A stretch of 64,000 nt of DNA from Candidatus Leptovillus gracilis (GTDB lineage: Bacteria > Chloroflexota > Anaerolineae > Promineifilales > Promineifilaceae). Position 1 is the first letter of the stretch, and each line of letters opens with the position of its first letter. The position numbers and the translations under genes are program-made. Under the pieces are notes generated by a model, which was not told the DNA's origin, did no database searches, and was given only the letters and a program-made list of their open reading frames with translations. The stretch covers positions 248,001-312,000 of the forward strand of contig JADJXA010000005.1 in assembly GCA_016716065.1 (NCBI GenBank), read 5' to 3'. Of this stretch, positions 35,548-44,261 are shown in pieces.

Positions 35548-36249
35548 TTAAGAAGATACCTGGGTTCCTTCCAGACGAACCCACCCGTGGCGCAGCGCAT
35601 AAACGGCCGCCTGGGTGCGGTCATCTACCCGTAATTTGCGTAAGATGGCCGTCATATGGTTTTTCACCGTTTGATGGCTAATTCCCAGTTTGTAGGCAAT
35701 TTCCTTATTGCTCAACCCCTTGGTCACATGCTCTAAAATTTCCATTTCGCGGGGCGATAAGGGCACAAAAAGCTCATCACTGTCACTGACCAATGGGCCA
35801 CTAAAACGGCCGATTTTTTGCTCGATCCAGGACAACAGTTCGTCGTAAGCCATGATCTTATCGCCGACGGCGTATTTGCCGGCAAAAACGGCCTGGATAA
35901 TATTGGTTAACGACTCTGGCGTCACATCTTTGGGACAATAGGCGGAAGCGCCAACGCGAAAAGCGTGGAATACCTGTTCCGCATCATCATAACCGGTAAT
36001 CATGATCACCTTCACGTCAGGAAACTGGCTCTTAATCTTGCGGGTAACCTGCAAGCCATTGATGGTGGGCAGGTTAATGTCCATCAAGATGACGTCTGGT
36101 CTGATGTCCAGAACGGTTTCAATGGCTACTTCGCCGTCAGCCGCTTCGCCAATGACGTTCATGATCGGATCGGTATCCAGCAGATCTCTTAAACCCTGGC
36201 GGAACAAGGGATGATCGTCAACTATGAGTACTTTGATTTGTTCTGACAC
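35548..36249 (-). CDS. NarL/FixJ-family (DegU-like) response regulator
   Basis: A 233-residue regulator. The receiver domain has D57 in VILMDINLPTING and K107 in SAYCPKDVTP. A linker leads to the LuxR-type HTH near 165-225 (LSPREMEILEHVTKGLSNKEIAYKLGISHQTVKNHMTAILRKL). The K107 context PKDV instead of PK.A is slightly unusual. It precedes the DegS-like kinase and likely forms a two-component system with it. The 116-bp spacer contains a short hairpin CAGGTGC-AGC-GCACCTG (35451-35467). Confidence 0.9.
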   Translation of the reverse strand: MSEQIKVLIVDDHPLFRQGLRDLLDTDPIMNVIGEAADGEVAIETVLDIRPDVILMDINLPTINGLQVTRKIKSQFPDVKVIMITGYDDAEQVFHAFRVGASAYCPKDVTPESLTNIIQAVFAGKYAVGDKIMAYDELLSWIEQKIGRFSGPLVSDSDELFVPLSPREMEILEHVTKGLSNKEIAYKLGISHQTVKNHMTAILRKLRVDDRTQAAVYALRHGWVRLEGTQVSS

Positions 36250-36404
36250 GGAAACTCACCTCTCGCTTGTGCCGCCACGCCCAACTGTCTGGCGTTTTAG
36301 CGGATCATGATGTGTTTCACACATTGATACAGGTTCCAACAGGTCTGGTAAAGTAGGCCGGAATGCCTGCGCTGAGTCAGTTTAGTCTGGTTGGGAACAG
36401 TGGC

Positions 36405-36434
36405 AGTATACCATGAAAAAGAGAGCTTATGCAA
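36405..36434 (-). promoter_or_regulatory. Candidate promoter of the two-component genes
   Basis: On the minus strand TTGCAT (36434-36429), 18 nt, then TATACT (36410-36405). It lies about 155 bp before the regulator start. The spacing is one nt longer than ideal. Confidence 0.4.
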
Positions 36435-36479
36435 ACCTGGGATGGCGCGGGAGTGCTGCCCGCCGCGGCGTAATGGTTG

Positions 36480-38000
36480 TCAGGGAAGTTGATAAACGGC
36501 CGTCCCATTCACCCCCTGCGCCGCCGTCCAGGCAAAGTTGGTGGCGTACAACAGGCGAATCTCCGGGTCAGAGGTCAGGGGCTGGTATTCCCAGCCCGGC
36601 GCGGTCACCAGGTAGCGGGCGTCGCTGGCGCGGACGTAGGCCGCCAGACTCATTTCATCGGCCAGCAGAGGGATGATTTCCGGCGAAATGAGACCGGCCA
36701 GGTCCAGCAGCGGCCGCTGCGCAAAATAGCCTATCGCCCCAATATCATGGGCGGCAATCAGGGCGTCGGGTGGGGTGTTGGCTGCCAGCCAGTGGGCCGC
36801 GTCTACCATTTCGCCTTCGATAAAAGCCACGTCGGCGGCGTAGCTTTGCGCCCCCAGCAGCAAAAAGAGCAGCAGCAGCAAACCAAAAGTCAGCCCGGCC
36901 ACTTGTTTGACGATGCGCGCCTGACGGCCGCTGCCCATCTTGGCCCACAACCACAACCAGCCGGCCAAGCCATACAACAGCCAAATCGGCAGGGCGGCGA
37001 AGAGATAACGGCCGTGTTGATAGGTCACCGGCAGCCGCCAGGCATACAGCAGCACATGGCCGCCAGCCCACCACAACGGCAGCGTAACCAGCAGTCGGCG
37101 GCTGGACCAGTCGGCCTGCAAGGCGCGCCAACCGGCCACCACCAGGCCGGGCAGCAGCAGCAGGTGGGCGCTGCTCAGGCCGCGCCAGCCAGACGATGGC
37201 CCACCCAGGCTAAAATAGAGCAGCCCAACAAACCGCGACAGCAGCGGCGTACTCAGAAGCGCCTGGTACTCGGCCTGTTTAGCGTAAAAGGTGTTGGGCC
37301 AGATGCTGCCGCTGGCGGACAAATTGAAGGCGAAATAAGGCAGCAGGGGTACGGCCGTTAACAGCCCATATACCACCACAATTTGCACCCGCTGCCGCCG
37401 CGCCGCCGGCCGCAGCAGCAGCCCCACGACCACCAACAGCACCAGCACCACCCCATCCGGCCGCGTCAAAATCAACAAGCCCGACAACACGCCCAGCACC
37501 GCCGCCGTTCTTCCTGCCTGACCAACCGCGCCCGCCAAACGGCCGTACAGCGCCACAATCTGCATCCCCAACGCCGCAAACAGTATCGTCTCCATGCCGC
37601 TGGCCGCGCCCCATACCAGCGGCCAGGTCAATGCCAACGTCAGACCGGCCAGCCAATCCTGCGCAGCCAGTTCCGGCCAGTAGACGCGCCATGTCTGCAT
37701 CCCGGCCAGCGCCAGCCACAGCAGCGCCAACCCACCCAGCAAAAAGGCCCACAACAAATAAGGCAGGCGTAGCGCATAACCCAACGCCAGCAGCAGGGTC
37801 CACAATGGCGCGGTAGACCCGGCGCTGACAACGCCGGGCACATATTCCCAACGGCCGTGCTGCGCCAGGCTGCGCGCATAGGTTTGATGAATCCAGCCAT
37901 CATCCAGGGGAAAGCCGAGGCCACCCGCCAGCGCCGACCAACCGACAAACAAGGCCATCACCAGGGCGACGGCCGTTACCACCCACCAGCGACGGTTCAC
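36480..38000 (-). CDS. Polytopic GT-C-type membrane glycosyltransferase candidate
   Basis: A 506-residue protein with about 11 hydrophobic segments. The first extracytoplasmic loop carries the acidic pair and motif FPLDDGWIHQTYARSLAQHGRWEYVPG...GSTAPLWT, similar to polyprenol-phosphate-sugar dependent transferases of the GT-C fold, where the DD pair is catalytic. The soluble C-terminus has AANTPPDALIAAHDIGAIGYFAQ and LLDLAGL, common in this group. GTG start overlaps the previous stop (GTGA) behind GGAGGA, so it is coupled to the upstream gene. It is the last gene of the glycan operon. The donor may be a polyprenol-phosphate sugar made by the DPM1-like enzyme. Confidence 0.75.
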   Translation of the reverse strand: MNRRWWVVTAVALVMALFVGWSALAGGLGFPLDDGWIHQTYARSLAQHGRWEYVPGVVSAGSTAPLWTLLLALGYALRLPYLLWAFLLGGLALLWLALAGMQTWRVYWPELAAQDWLAGLTLALTWPLVWGAASGMETILFAALGMQIVALYGRLAGAVGQAGRTAAVLGVLSGLLILTRPDGVVLVLLVVVGLLLRPAARRQRVQIVVVYGLLTAVPLLPYFAFNLSASGSIWPNTFYAKQAEYQALLSTPLLSRFVGLLYFSLGGPSSGWRGLSSAHLLLLPGLVVAGWRALQADWSSRRLLVTLPLWWAGGHVLLYAWRLPVTYQHGRYLFAALPIWLLYGLAGWLWLWAKMGSGRQARIVKQVAGLTFGLLLLLFLLLGAQSYAADVAFIEGEMVDAAHWLAANTPPDALIAAHDIGAIGYFAQRPLLDLAGLISPEIIPLLADEMSLAAYVRASDARYLVTAPGWEYQPLTSDPEIRLLYATNFAWTAAQGVNGTAVYQLP

Positions 38001-39637
38001 GGCGCGTCCTCCGGCCAGACGAAGCGGTACAGCACAAAACCATCGCCAAAATCGCGCACTTTTTGCAGCTCAGGCAGACTAACTTCCTCGTTATACAGGG
38101 CATCCAGCGGCTTGGGGTGATCGGCGTCGAACAACAGATAGCCCACCTTGAACTGGCGCGCCACCTGCCGCAGGATGTCGGGCGGTTCGTTGGGCGTAGC
38201 GACGGCCGGCAGCCGGGTATGGTAATAGAGGCCCGGTGGGTCGCCGGTCATCACGGCCGTGCCGGGAGGAACGATTGTCCCAACCTGGCGGTAGATGGCC
38301 GCCTCTGCGGTTTGCAGTGGTTGGCCGCCAGACACGGCGAAGCTGACCACAAATACCAGCAGGACAAACGTCGCGGCGAAGAGGCGTTTGGCCGGTTCTG
38401 GCCGCCAGGCAGAGCGCCGCGCCGCAATCCAATCCACGGCAATGTCTATACCCAGCGCCGCCAGGGCCATAGACCAGGGCCACAAAGCGGTGGAGGAATG
38501 CAGCAGGCTGCCGCGCTGCCCCGGAAAGGTGAAGATAAAAATAATCGCGCCGTAGAGGATAAAGGTGTACCAGGTGAACGGCCGTAAAAAGCGCTTCGTC
38601 CGTTCCGCCCGCCCCAGGCGCAGCCAGGCCCACACAAAAAACAGGGTAAACACTGTCAGGCCGGTGACGGCGACAAAGGTTTGCGCCGCCAGCGACGCCG
38701 CCGCCAGCTTGGAGCGCAAGATATTGCCCCAACCCCAGGCCAGATAACTATCCAGAGCGAAGTGACGGCCGTAGGAAAACACGTCATCATACGTCGTCAG
38801 AAAAATGGTCTGTGTGCCCACCGCCGACATTGGCTGGCCGATAAGCTGGTACGTGCGCCAGAACCAGGGAGCCATCACCAGCAAATAACCCAGGCCAAAC
38901 AACACGGGTTGGCGGATGAGCGCTGGGAAGTGGCGGGGTCTGTCGCCCGCGCGCCACGCACCCGCGCGCCACGCGCCAGCGCGCCACGCGCCAGCGCGCC
39001 ACGCGCCAGCCTCGTACAGCCAGATCACGCCGGCCGCGCCCACCAGCAGCAGCCCGTCGGCGCGGGTGAGGTGGCCCAGCCCGGCCAGCAGCCCGGCCAA
39101 CAGCCAATAGCGCGCGCGGCGCGTTTCGTGCGCCCAGGCCAGGGCCAGCAAGCAGCCGCCGCCTACCCAGGCAAATAGGACAAAAGTGGTCGGCTGCACC
39201 CAATAAGCGGCGTAATAGCCACCGGCGGCCGTAAACAACGCGGCCGTGCGGGCAATCCAGCGCTGCTGTTTCAAGTGCCAGGCGATGCCATAACTCAGCC
39301 AGGGCAAAAACCCGGCCATCAGCCAGAAAGGAAACTGCGCGGCGCGAAAACTGCCGCCGATAGCATAACCGGCAGCGGCAATGAAAGCTGGCAGGGGCAT
39401 CCAATAGGTAAAGCTGGGCGTGGGCAATCCGGTAGGCTCATCCAGGTACTGCCAGATGATTTCTTCGGTCAGGCCATGCCCTTCGGCCAGCCGTTGGGCA
39501 TTGGTGGTGTAGTAAAAGGCGTCGAAGTAGGTGGGATGGCTCATACGCAGTGCCCAGAACGCCTGCACCGCCAGGGTCACCAGGGTAATCCACAGCAAGT
39601 CGCGCCGGGTTTGGCGCTGGCGCAAAAATTCAAACAT
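37997..39637 (-). CDS. Polytopic GT-C-like membrane protein with AGAWR tandem repeat
   Basis: A 546-residue protein with about 12 hydrophobic segments. The N-terminal loop has HPTYFDAFYYTTNAQRLAEGHG...LPTPSFTYWMPLPAF, as in dolichyl-phosphate-mannose-type mannosyltransferases. Between membrane segments near residue 212 it has four in-frame copies of AGAWR, encoded by a 15-bp tandem repeat. The C-terminal soluble part (GTIVPPGTAVMTGDPPGLYYHTR) is typical of the group. It lies 6 bp downstream of the preceding membrane protein gene and overlaps the next by 4 bp. Confidence 0.72.
   Translation of the reverse strand: MFEFLRQRQTRRDLLWITLVTLAVQAFWALRMSHPTYFDAFYYTTNAQRLAEGHGLTEEIIWQYLDEPTGLPTPSFTYWMPLPAFIAAAGYAIGGSFRAAQFPFWLMAGFLPWLSYGIAWHLKQQRWIARTAALFTAAGGYYAAYWVQPTTFVLFAWVGGGCLLALAWAHETRRARYWLLAGLLAGLGHLTRADGLLLVGAAGVIWLYEAGAWRAGAWRAGAWRAGAWRAGDRPRHFPALIRQPVLFGLGYLLVMAPWFWRTYQLIGQPMSAVGTQTIFLTTYDDVFSYGRHFALDSYLAWGWGNILRSKLAAASLAAQTFVAVTGLTVFTLFFVWAWLRLGRAERTKRFLRPFTWYTFILYGAIIFIFTFPGQRGSLLHSSTALWPWSMALAALGIDIAVDWIAARRSAWRPEPAKRLFAATFVLLVFVVSFAVSGGQPLQTAEAAIYRQVGTIVPPGTAVMTGDPPGLYYHTRLPAVATPNEPPDILRQVARQFKVGYLLFDADHPKPLDALYNEEVSLPELQKVRDFGDGFVLYRFVWPEDAP
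38946..39009. repeat. 15-bp in-frame minisatellite (four units)
   Basis: Four consecutive units of about GCGCGCCACGCGCCA, the first with two changes, encode AGAWR on the minus strand. The unit length keeps the frame, so copy number may vary without breaking the gene. Confidence 0.85.
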
Positions 39638-39643
39638 GGTGTC

Positions 39644-41094
39644 TTATTGCTGCCGGATAAAAATTTGGGCTACGTCGTCGGCGTAGGCTAACTGCCAATT
39701 GGAACTGGCTTGCAGCAGCGCGGTTAGCGGCGCGCCGGTTTCCATGAGTACGTAGGCGACGGCGTAGTCGGTCAACGGCTCCTGCCAATTTTCGGTTACT
39801 TCGTAGGTTTGTAAATAGTAAAAAAGGAAGGGATCGCCGTAGACGTCGGCACGGCCGTCTACAAACACCGGCAGTCCGCGCCAGATCAGGTAGCCGCCCC
39901 AATTGTAGCTGTTGTAGCCGGGTTGGTCGGCCAGGCCGCTGGACTCCAGGTAATCTACGGCCGTTACCGGATAGCGCGCGGCGATAGCGGCTGTGTTTTC
40001 GGCGATTTTGTTAGCCGTCCAGCCCAATGTCCCGAACACGGCCAGCAGCAGCAGCAGCCAGTTCAGCGCCTGTATCACGGCCGTTGACCGTCGTTCTGGC
40101 ATTTCGCCGCTGAGCAAGGGGTAGACGGCCGTCTCCTCCAGACTGCTCAATAGATGTCGCGCCACAATCGGCGCGCTGACAATGGCAAACAGGGGAATGT
40201 TGCGGGCGGAAAGCAGGCCAGCCGCGGCCGTGCCGCCAAACAGCAGCAGTTCGTCCCAGGTGGGGCGGCGGCGGCTAAAGATCATGCCAATCACGCCCAG
40301 CGCCGCCAGGGCGATAAAGGGCCAGAAGATGTTGACATGGAAATCGGGTGAATGCCATTCCTGGATGTAGACTTGCATAGCCGAACTGCCCAGGGTGAGA
40401 AAGGGATAAATCCACAGTTCGGGACCATTGGGGTTCAGCACGGCCGTGCCCAAACTCAGCGCCGTCAGCGCTGCCAGGAAACGAATGTCGGCCCAGGCCA
40501 GGGTGCGCGCGCCGCCGCCGCGCCACTGTTGCAGCGCCTCGCCGACGGTGTACGTGCCCAACAAAACCACGCCCAACAGGTAACCGCTGTGAAAATTGGC
40601 CCACAACACGCGCTCAACAGCGGCAGCAGCCAGAGGGGTCGCCGCCGGATTTTTTTGTCTTTGAAGCGCTCAACCAGGAAAACGAAGACGGCCGTAAACA
40701 GCAAATTAAAAATCTGCGGCCGCGCCCCCCACACGATAGCCGACGCAAAAGCCGCCAGCAGCACCACAAACGCCGCCAGAAACGGCCGTCCCGGCGTCAC
40801 CAGATATACCAGCCAAAAGGTCAGCGTAATCAGCAGGGCAAACACCACCATCAGGCCCGGCAGCCCGCCCATGACATACACGCCCCACATGACCACCTGC
40901 GACAACCATTCGTGGGTAATCCATTCGTGGTCCGGCACAGTGAATGAAAAAACATCCTGCCGCGGGATGCCCTCTTGCAGGATGTATTCGCCGGTGCGCA
41001 AATGCCACCACATATCCGGATCCAACGTCGCCCGCACCGCCATAGCGAAGAGAGACACCAGGAATAAAGCCGTAAAAAGTCGCCGAACTGTCAT
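39644..41094 (-). pseudogene. DPDxWWHLRTG-type polytopic membrane protein, single-base frameshift
   Basis: About 483 residues in two frames. The first frame begins at 41094 with a membrane segment, then LDPDMWWHLRTGEYILQEGIPRQDVFSFT and EWITHEWLSQ, a first-loop signature I associate with an uncharacterised family of GT-C-like membrane proteins. At about 40609 the frame moves by one base; VLWANFHSGYLLG and the remaining membrane segments continue to the soluble C-terminus GYNSYNWGGYLIWRGLPVFVDGRADVYGD at 39644. One missing G in GCGTG accounts for the break. It is the third gene of the glycan operon. Confidence 0.75.
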
Positions 41095-41108
41095 GGTTGG
41101 TGTTTTTT

Positions 41109-41141
41109 AGATTGGACCAATCTCCAAGATTGGTCCAATCT
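41109..41141. repeat. Double-symmetry hairpin (AGATTGG type)
   Basis: 15-bp perfect arms with a 3-nt loop. Each arm is itself the palindrome AGATTGG-n-CCAATCT. Same design as 2356-2385 and 45224-45256. It separates the methyltransferase from the next operon gene. Confidence 0.85.
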
Positions 41142-41236
41142 GGGCCATGTAATTTCTCGATGATCGCTTAGTTGCAGGGATGACGGGGCGGTTTCGCCCG
41201 TCGGGCGAGTAGTTTGCACCCGCCCCCCGTTAACCT

Positions 41237-42145
41237 TCATAACGGCCGTTGCGCATACACCGTAAACAAATCGCCCAGGTTCACCGGCAAGGCCACCTGC
41301 TCGATGTGCAGCCCATGTACCAGCGACTTTGCCAGCTTGCCCAACGGCCGATTCAACCCGCCAATACGGCTGGCAATATAGTTCAGACGCAAATAACGGC
41401 CGCGCGCGCCCTGCCAACGCACCACAAACCCGACCTGGGTCAACATCTGCTGCATGGTTTTCTGGCTAAAGTAATGCAGGTGCATGTCCATGTACCAGGG
41501 CCAGCGCGACCCCATCAGCCGGGCGAACAGGCTGTCTACGTCCATGGTGTGCAGCGCCAGCCAGCCACCGGGTTTCAGCAGACGGTACGCCTTACGCATT
41601 TCCGCCGCCGGGTCATCTACATGCTCAATCACATCCCACATGGTGATCAGGTCGAATTGACGGCCGTCTAATTCCACCGCATCTTGTGTGCCCACAATCA
41701 CATTAAGGCCATGTCGCTGCGCCTCGGCGCTGGCCCAATCGGACGGTTCTACGCCCATAGCCTGCCAGCCAGCCGCCCCGGCCACTTCCACAAACACGCC
41801 AATATAGGCGCCCACGTCTAACAGGGCACGGCCGTTGCCCGGCCCGGTCCACTTCTCTAAATGCTGCAAATGCTTGCGAAAGGTCAGCTCGCGGCCAACA
41901 CGCTCAGAAACATAGGTTTGGTCTTCAACGGCCGTATACGCCGCCAACAGATCGCTTTCGGCCCAACGCGGATTGGCATATACAAAACCACAATAGACGC
42001 ACTGCACAATCTGTGGATGATGCCCATAACCGGGATTGGTACAACGAAAAGCGTCTACGTTAACCAACTGGCTGCCGTTTAGCGTCGCCGGATGGCGTAC
42101 CGTATATTCATTGCGGTCACACAAGCTGCAATTAACGTCAATCAT
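41237..42145 (-). CDS. Zinc-ribbon SAM-dependent methyltransferase
   Basis: A 302-residue class I methyltransferase. An N-terminal zinc-binding part has C6/C9 (CSLC) and CVYCG near residue 49-52. AdoMet motif I is ALLDVGAYIGVFVEVAGAAGW (about 107), the acidic loop GVEPSDWA, and motif IV LITMWDVIEHVDDP. This fold is common in surface-sugar or lipid-linked glycan loci. Its start overlaps the DPM1-like gene by 4 bp, so the two are coupled. The substrate is unknown; a lipid-linked sugar is likely from context. Confidence 0.82.
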   Translation of the reverse strand: MIDVNCSLCDRNEYTVRHPATLNGSQLVNVDAFRCTNPGYGHHPQIVQCVYCGFVYANPRWAESDLLAAYTAVEDQTYVSERVGRELTFRKHLQHLEKWTGPGNGRALLDVGAYIGVFVEVAGAAGWQAMGVEPSDWASAEAQRHGLNVIVGTQDAVELDGRQFDLITMWDVIEHVDDPAAEMRKAYRLLKPGGWLALHTMDVDSLFARLMGSRWPWYMDMHLHYFSQKTMQQMLTQVGFVVRWQGARGRYLRLNYIASRIGGLNRPLGKLAKSLVHGLHIEQVALPVNLGDLFTVYAQRPL

Positions 42146-42900
42146 GGGGTGATCGGCACGGCCGGTCGCCGGGGTTCACCGCCGCGCAAACGCCGCAGGA
42201 AAAGGCGAAACACCGTATACTGCGCCTTAAACACTTCCTGGCGCGAAATTTTCGTCTGCCCTTTGCGGCGATCTTCAAAAATAATCGGTACTTCGCCAAT
42301 TTGCCAACCGCGCCGCTGGCACATAAACAACATCTCCACCAGGAAAGAATAGCCGCTGGAAAAAATCTGGTCCAGGGGAATAGATTCCAACACCTCGCGG
42401 CGATAGAGGCGGAAACCGGCGGTGGTATCTTTGGCTTTCAGTCCCAGTAATGTTTTGGCAGCCATGTTCGCCGTCCGGCTGAGAAAGACGCGCTTCCAGC
42501 TGCAATCTTTTTGCCCACCGCCGGGCACATAACGCGACCCGATGACCACATGCTTCTCCCGGCTCAGTTCGAGCATCGCCGGAATGTAGCGCGGGTTGTG
42601 GGAAAAATCGGCGTCCATCGTCATCACCCGCCGGGCATTCAGTTCGCCTATCGCGGTTTTGAAACCGGCGATGTAGGCCGTGCCCAACCCCATTTTGCCG
42701 GGCCGGTGGATGGCATACACGCGGCCGGGACATTTTGCCACCCAGTCATCGGCCATCTGGCCGGTTCCGTCTGGGGAATTATCATCCACTACCAGAACAC
42801 CAATTTTGACGGGTAAAGCCAATAGCTGGCTGATTAAGTCGTCGAGATTATCCGCTTCGTTATATGTTGGTACAATTACAAAGGCTTCTACGTCATCCAT
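42142..42900 (-). CDS. Polyprenol-phosphate mannosyltransferase-like GT2 (DPM1 family)
   Basis: A 252-residue family 2 glycosyltransferase without membrane segments. It has VPTYNEADNLDDLI, the nucleotide-site VVDDNSPDGTGQMAD, the metal motif MDADFSHNPRYIP, VIGSRYVPGG and the C-terminal RRKGQTKISRQEVF block characteristic of DPM1-type synthases. It transfers a sugar from a nucleotide donor to polyprenyl phosphate. First gene of the leftward operon; the three GT-C-like proteins downstream could use the product. Mannose is the usual sugar but is not proven here. Confidence 0.87.
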   Translation of the reverse strand: MDDVEAFVIVPTYNEADNLDDLISQLLALPVKIGVLVVDDNSPDGTGQMADDWVAKCPGRVYAIHRPGKMGLGTAYIAGFKTAIGELNARRVMTMDADFSHNPRYIPAMLELSREKHVVIGSRYVPGGGQKDCSWKRVFLSRTANMAAKTLLGLKAKDTTAGFRLYRREVLESIPLDQIFSSGYSFLVEMLFMCQRRGWQIGEVPIIFEDRRKGQTKISRQEVFKAQYTVFRLFLRRLRGGEPRRPAVPITP

Positions 42901-42969
42901 ACCATTTATCCTCTTCAGACAGGCAGGTGATTGTAACGAGATTGCCTGATAGGGTCAAAATAGGCACAC

Positions 42970-43909
42970 ATGAAAATAGGCATTTTATCGCGCAATCGTA
43001 TGTTGTACAGCACCCAGCGTTTGACCCAGGCGGCGCGGGAACAGGGGCATGAGGCGTTGGTGATTGATACGACGACGGTGGCTGTGGAAGCAGGCACGGC
43101 CGTTGACGAAGCCATCAAAGTGGTCAAGCGCGGCCTGGTTCCGGGGTGGGGCCAACAGCGGGGCGGGGCGGTGCGGGCGGTGACGCGGCTGCCCCAGTTG
43201 GATGCCATCATCCCACGCATTGGCACGTCCATTACCCAATATGGTCTGGCGGTGGTGCGCCAGTTTGAAGCGCACGGCGTGTGGACCACGGCCACCTCGG
43301 CGGCGATTGCCTGCTCGCGGGATAAGCTGCACAGTTTGCAGCTCATGGCTCAGGCCGGGCTGCCTATTCCCAGGACGGCCCGTTGTCGCCCAACCAGAAG
43401 CGCTGCTAACGGCCGTCCAATCTGTCGGCGGGCCGCCGGTTATCATCAAACTGGTGCGCGGCACACAGGGTAAGGGGGTGATTCTGGCGCGCAATCTGGC
43501 GACGGCTGAGGCGGTGATGAAAACCATTCAACAGGCAAACCGGGAAGCGCTGATCCAGGAGTTTATCGCCGAATCGGCCGGTAAGGATTTGCGTCTGATT
43601 ATCGTGGGCAACCGCTGTGTGGCAGCCATGGAGCGGCGCGCCAGCGGCGAAGGAGAGTTTCGGGCGAATTTACATTTGGGGGGAACGGCCGTGTCTATCT
43701 CGCCAGACAAAGAGATGGTGAAGCTGGCGGTGGCCGCCGCCCAGGCGCATAGGCTTAAAGTGGCCGGGGTAGACATTTTGCTCGCCCGGCGCGGCCCGCT
43801 CGTTCTGGAAATCAATTCCTCGCCTGGCTTACAAGGCATCGAAACCGTCACCGGCGTAGACGTGGCCGGCGAAATCGTCAGTTATCTGGAACGATCTACT
43901 CGCCGCTAG
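42970..43909 (+). pseudogene. rimK: RimK-family ATP-grasp ligase, single-base frameshift inside an ACGGCCGT site
   Basis: About 312 residues in two frames. The first frame (42970, MKIGILSRNRMLYSTQRL) has the N-terminal domain and AIIPRIGTSITQYGLAVVRQFE. After GLPIPRT the frame changes; the second frame gives VVAQPEALLTAVQSVGGPPVIIKLVRGTQGKGV, the ATP-grasp loop, EFIAESAGKDLRLIIVG and the metal site VLEINSSPGLQG to 43909. The sequence reads ACGGCC-C-GTT at 43375-43383; removing one C restores ACGGCCGTT and the protein. RimK-type enzymes add glutamate to S6 or to cofactors. Divergent from the glycan operon. Confidence 0.87.
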
Positions 43910-44218
43910 CAGCCTGTCGGAGAACTCAGGATAGGTACACGGATTGAACGAATTCGACGGATTTTTACGGATAAATCACCAGAAAGATCAGTGTAAATCT
44001 GTAAGGGTCACGATTTGGTCAAAGTCATTCTGAGCAGAGTCTTCGGCCAGCCGGCTTCGGAGCGAAGAATCCCTATTTGTCGGTAGCCAGGGGATTCTTC
44101 CTCGAAGACTCGTCAGAATGACAGTGCTTCCAACCAAATCGTGACCATTACAAAATCGGTGTAAATCCGTTAAATCCGTGTCATCCGTGTATCCATTTCT
44201 ACTTTTCCGACAGCCCGC
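43908..44218. mobile_element. CTAG-bounded MITE-like element with CAGCCTGTCGGA ends, copy 2
   Basis: The left end is CTAGCAGCCTGTCGGAGAA, overlapping the RimK stop; the right end is TTTTCCGACAGCCCGCC (degenerate, CCAG instead of CTAG). Inside, CACGGATTG/CGGATTTTT words mirror AAATCCGTTAAATCCGTGT, and a CATTCTGAGCAGAGTCTTC ... CGTCAGAATG hairpin fills the centre. No coding capacity; the 350-bp gap 43910-44261 holds nothing else except a short TCGTCAATCG word repeat. Confidence 0.7.
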
Positions 44219-44261
44219 CAGGAAGGAAAAATCGTCAATCGTTAATCGCCAATCGCCCACA

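Noticed and set aside
38946..39009. CRISPR-like direct repeats
   Set aside because: The units are adjacent 15-mers without spacers and keep a reading frame; no cas gene in the window.
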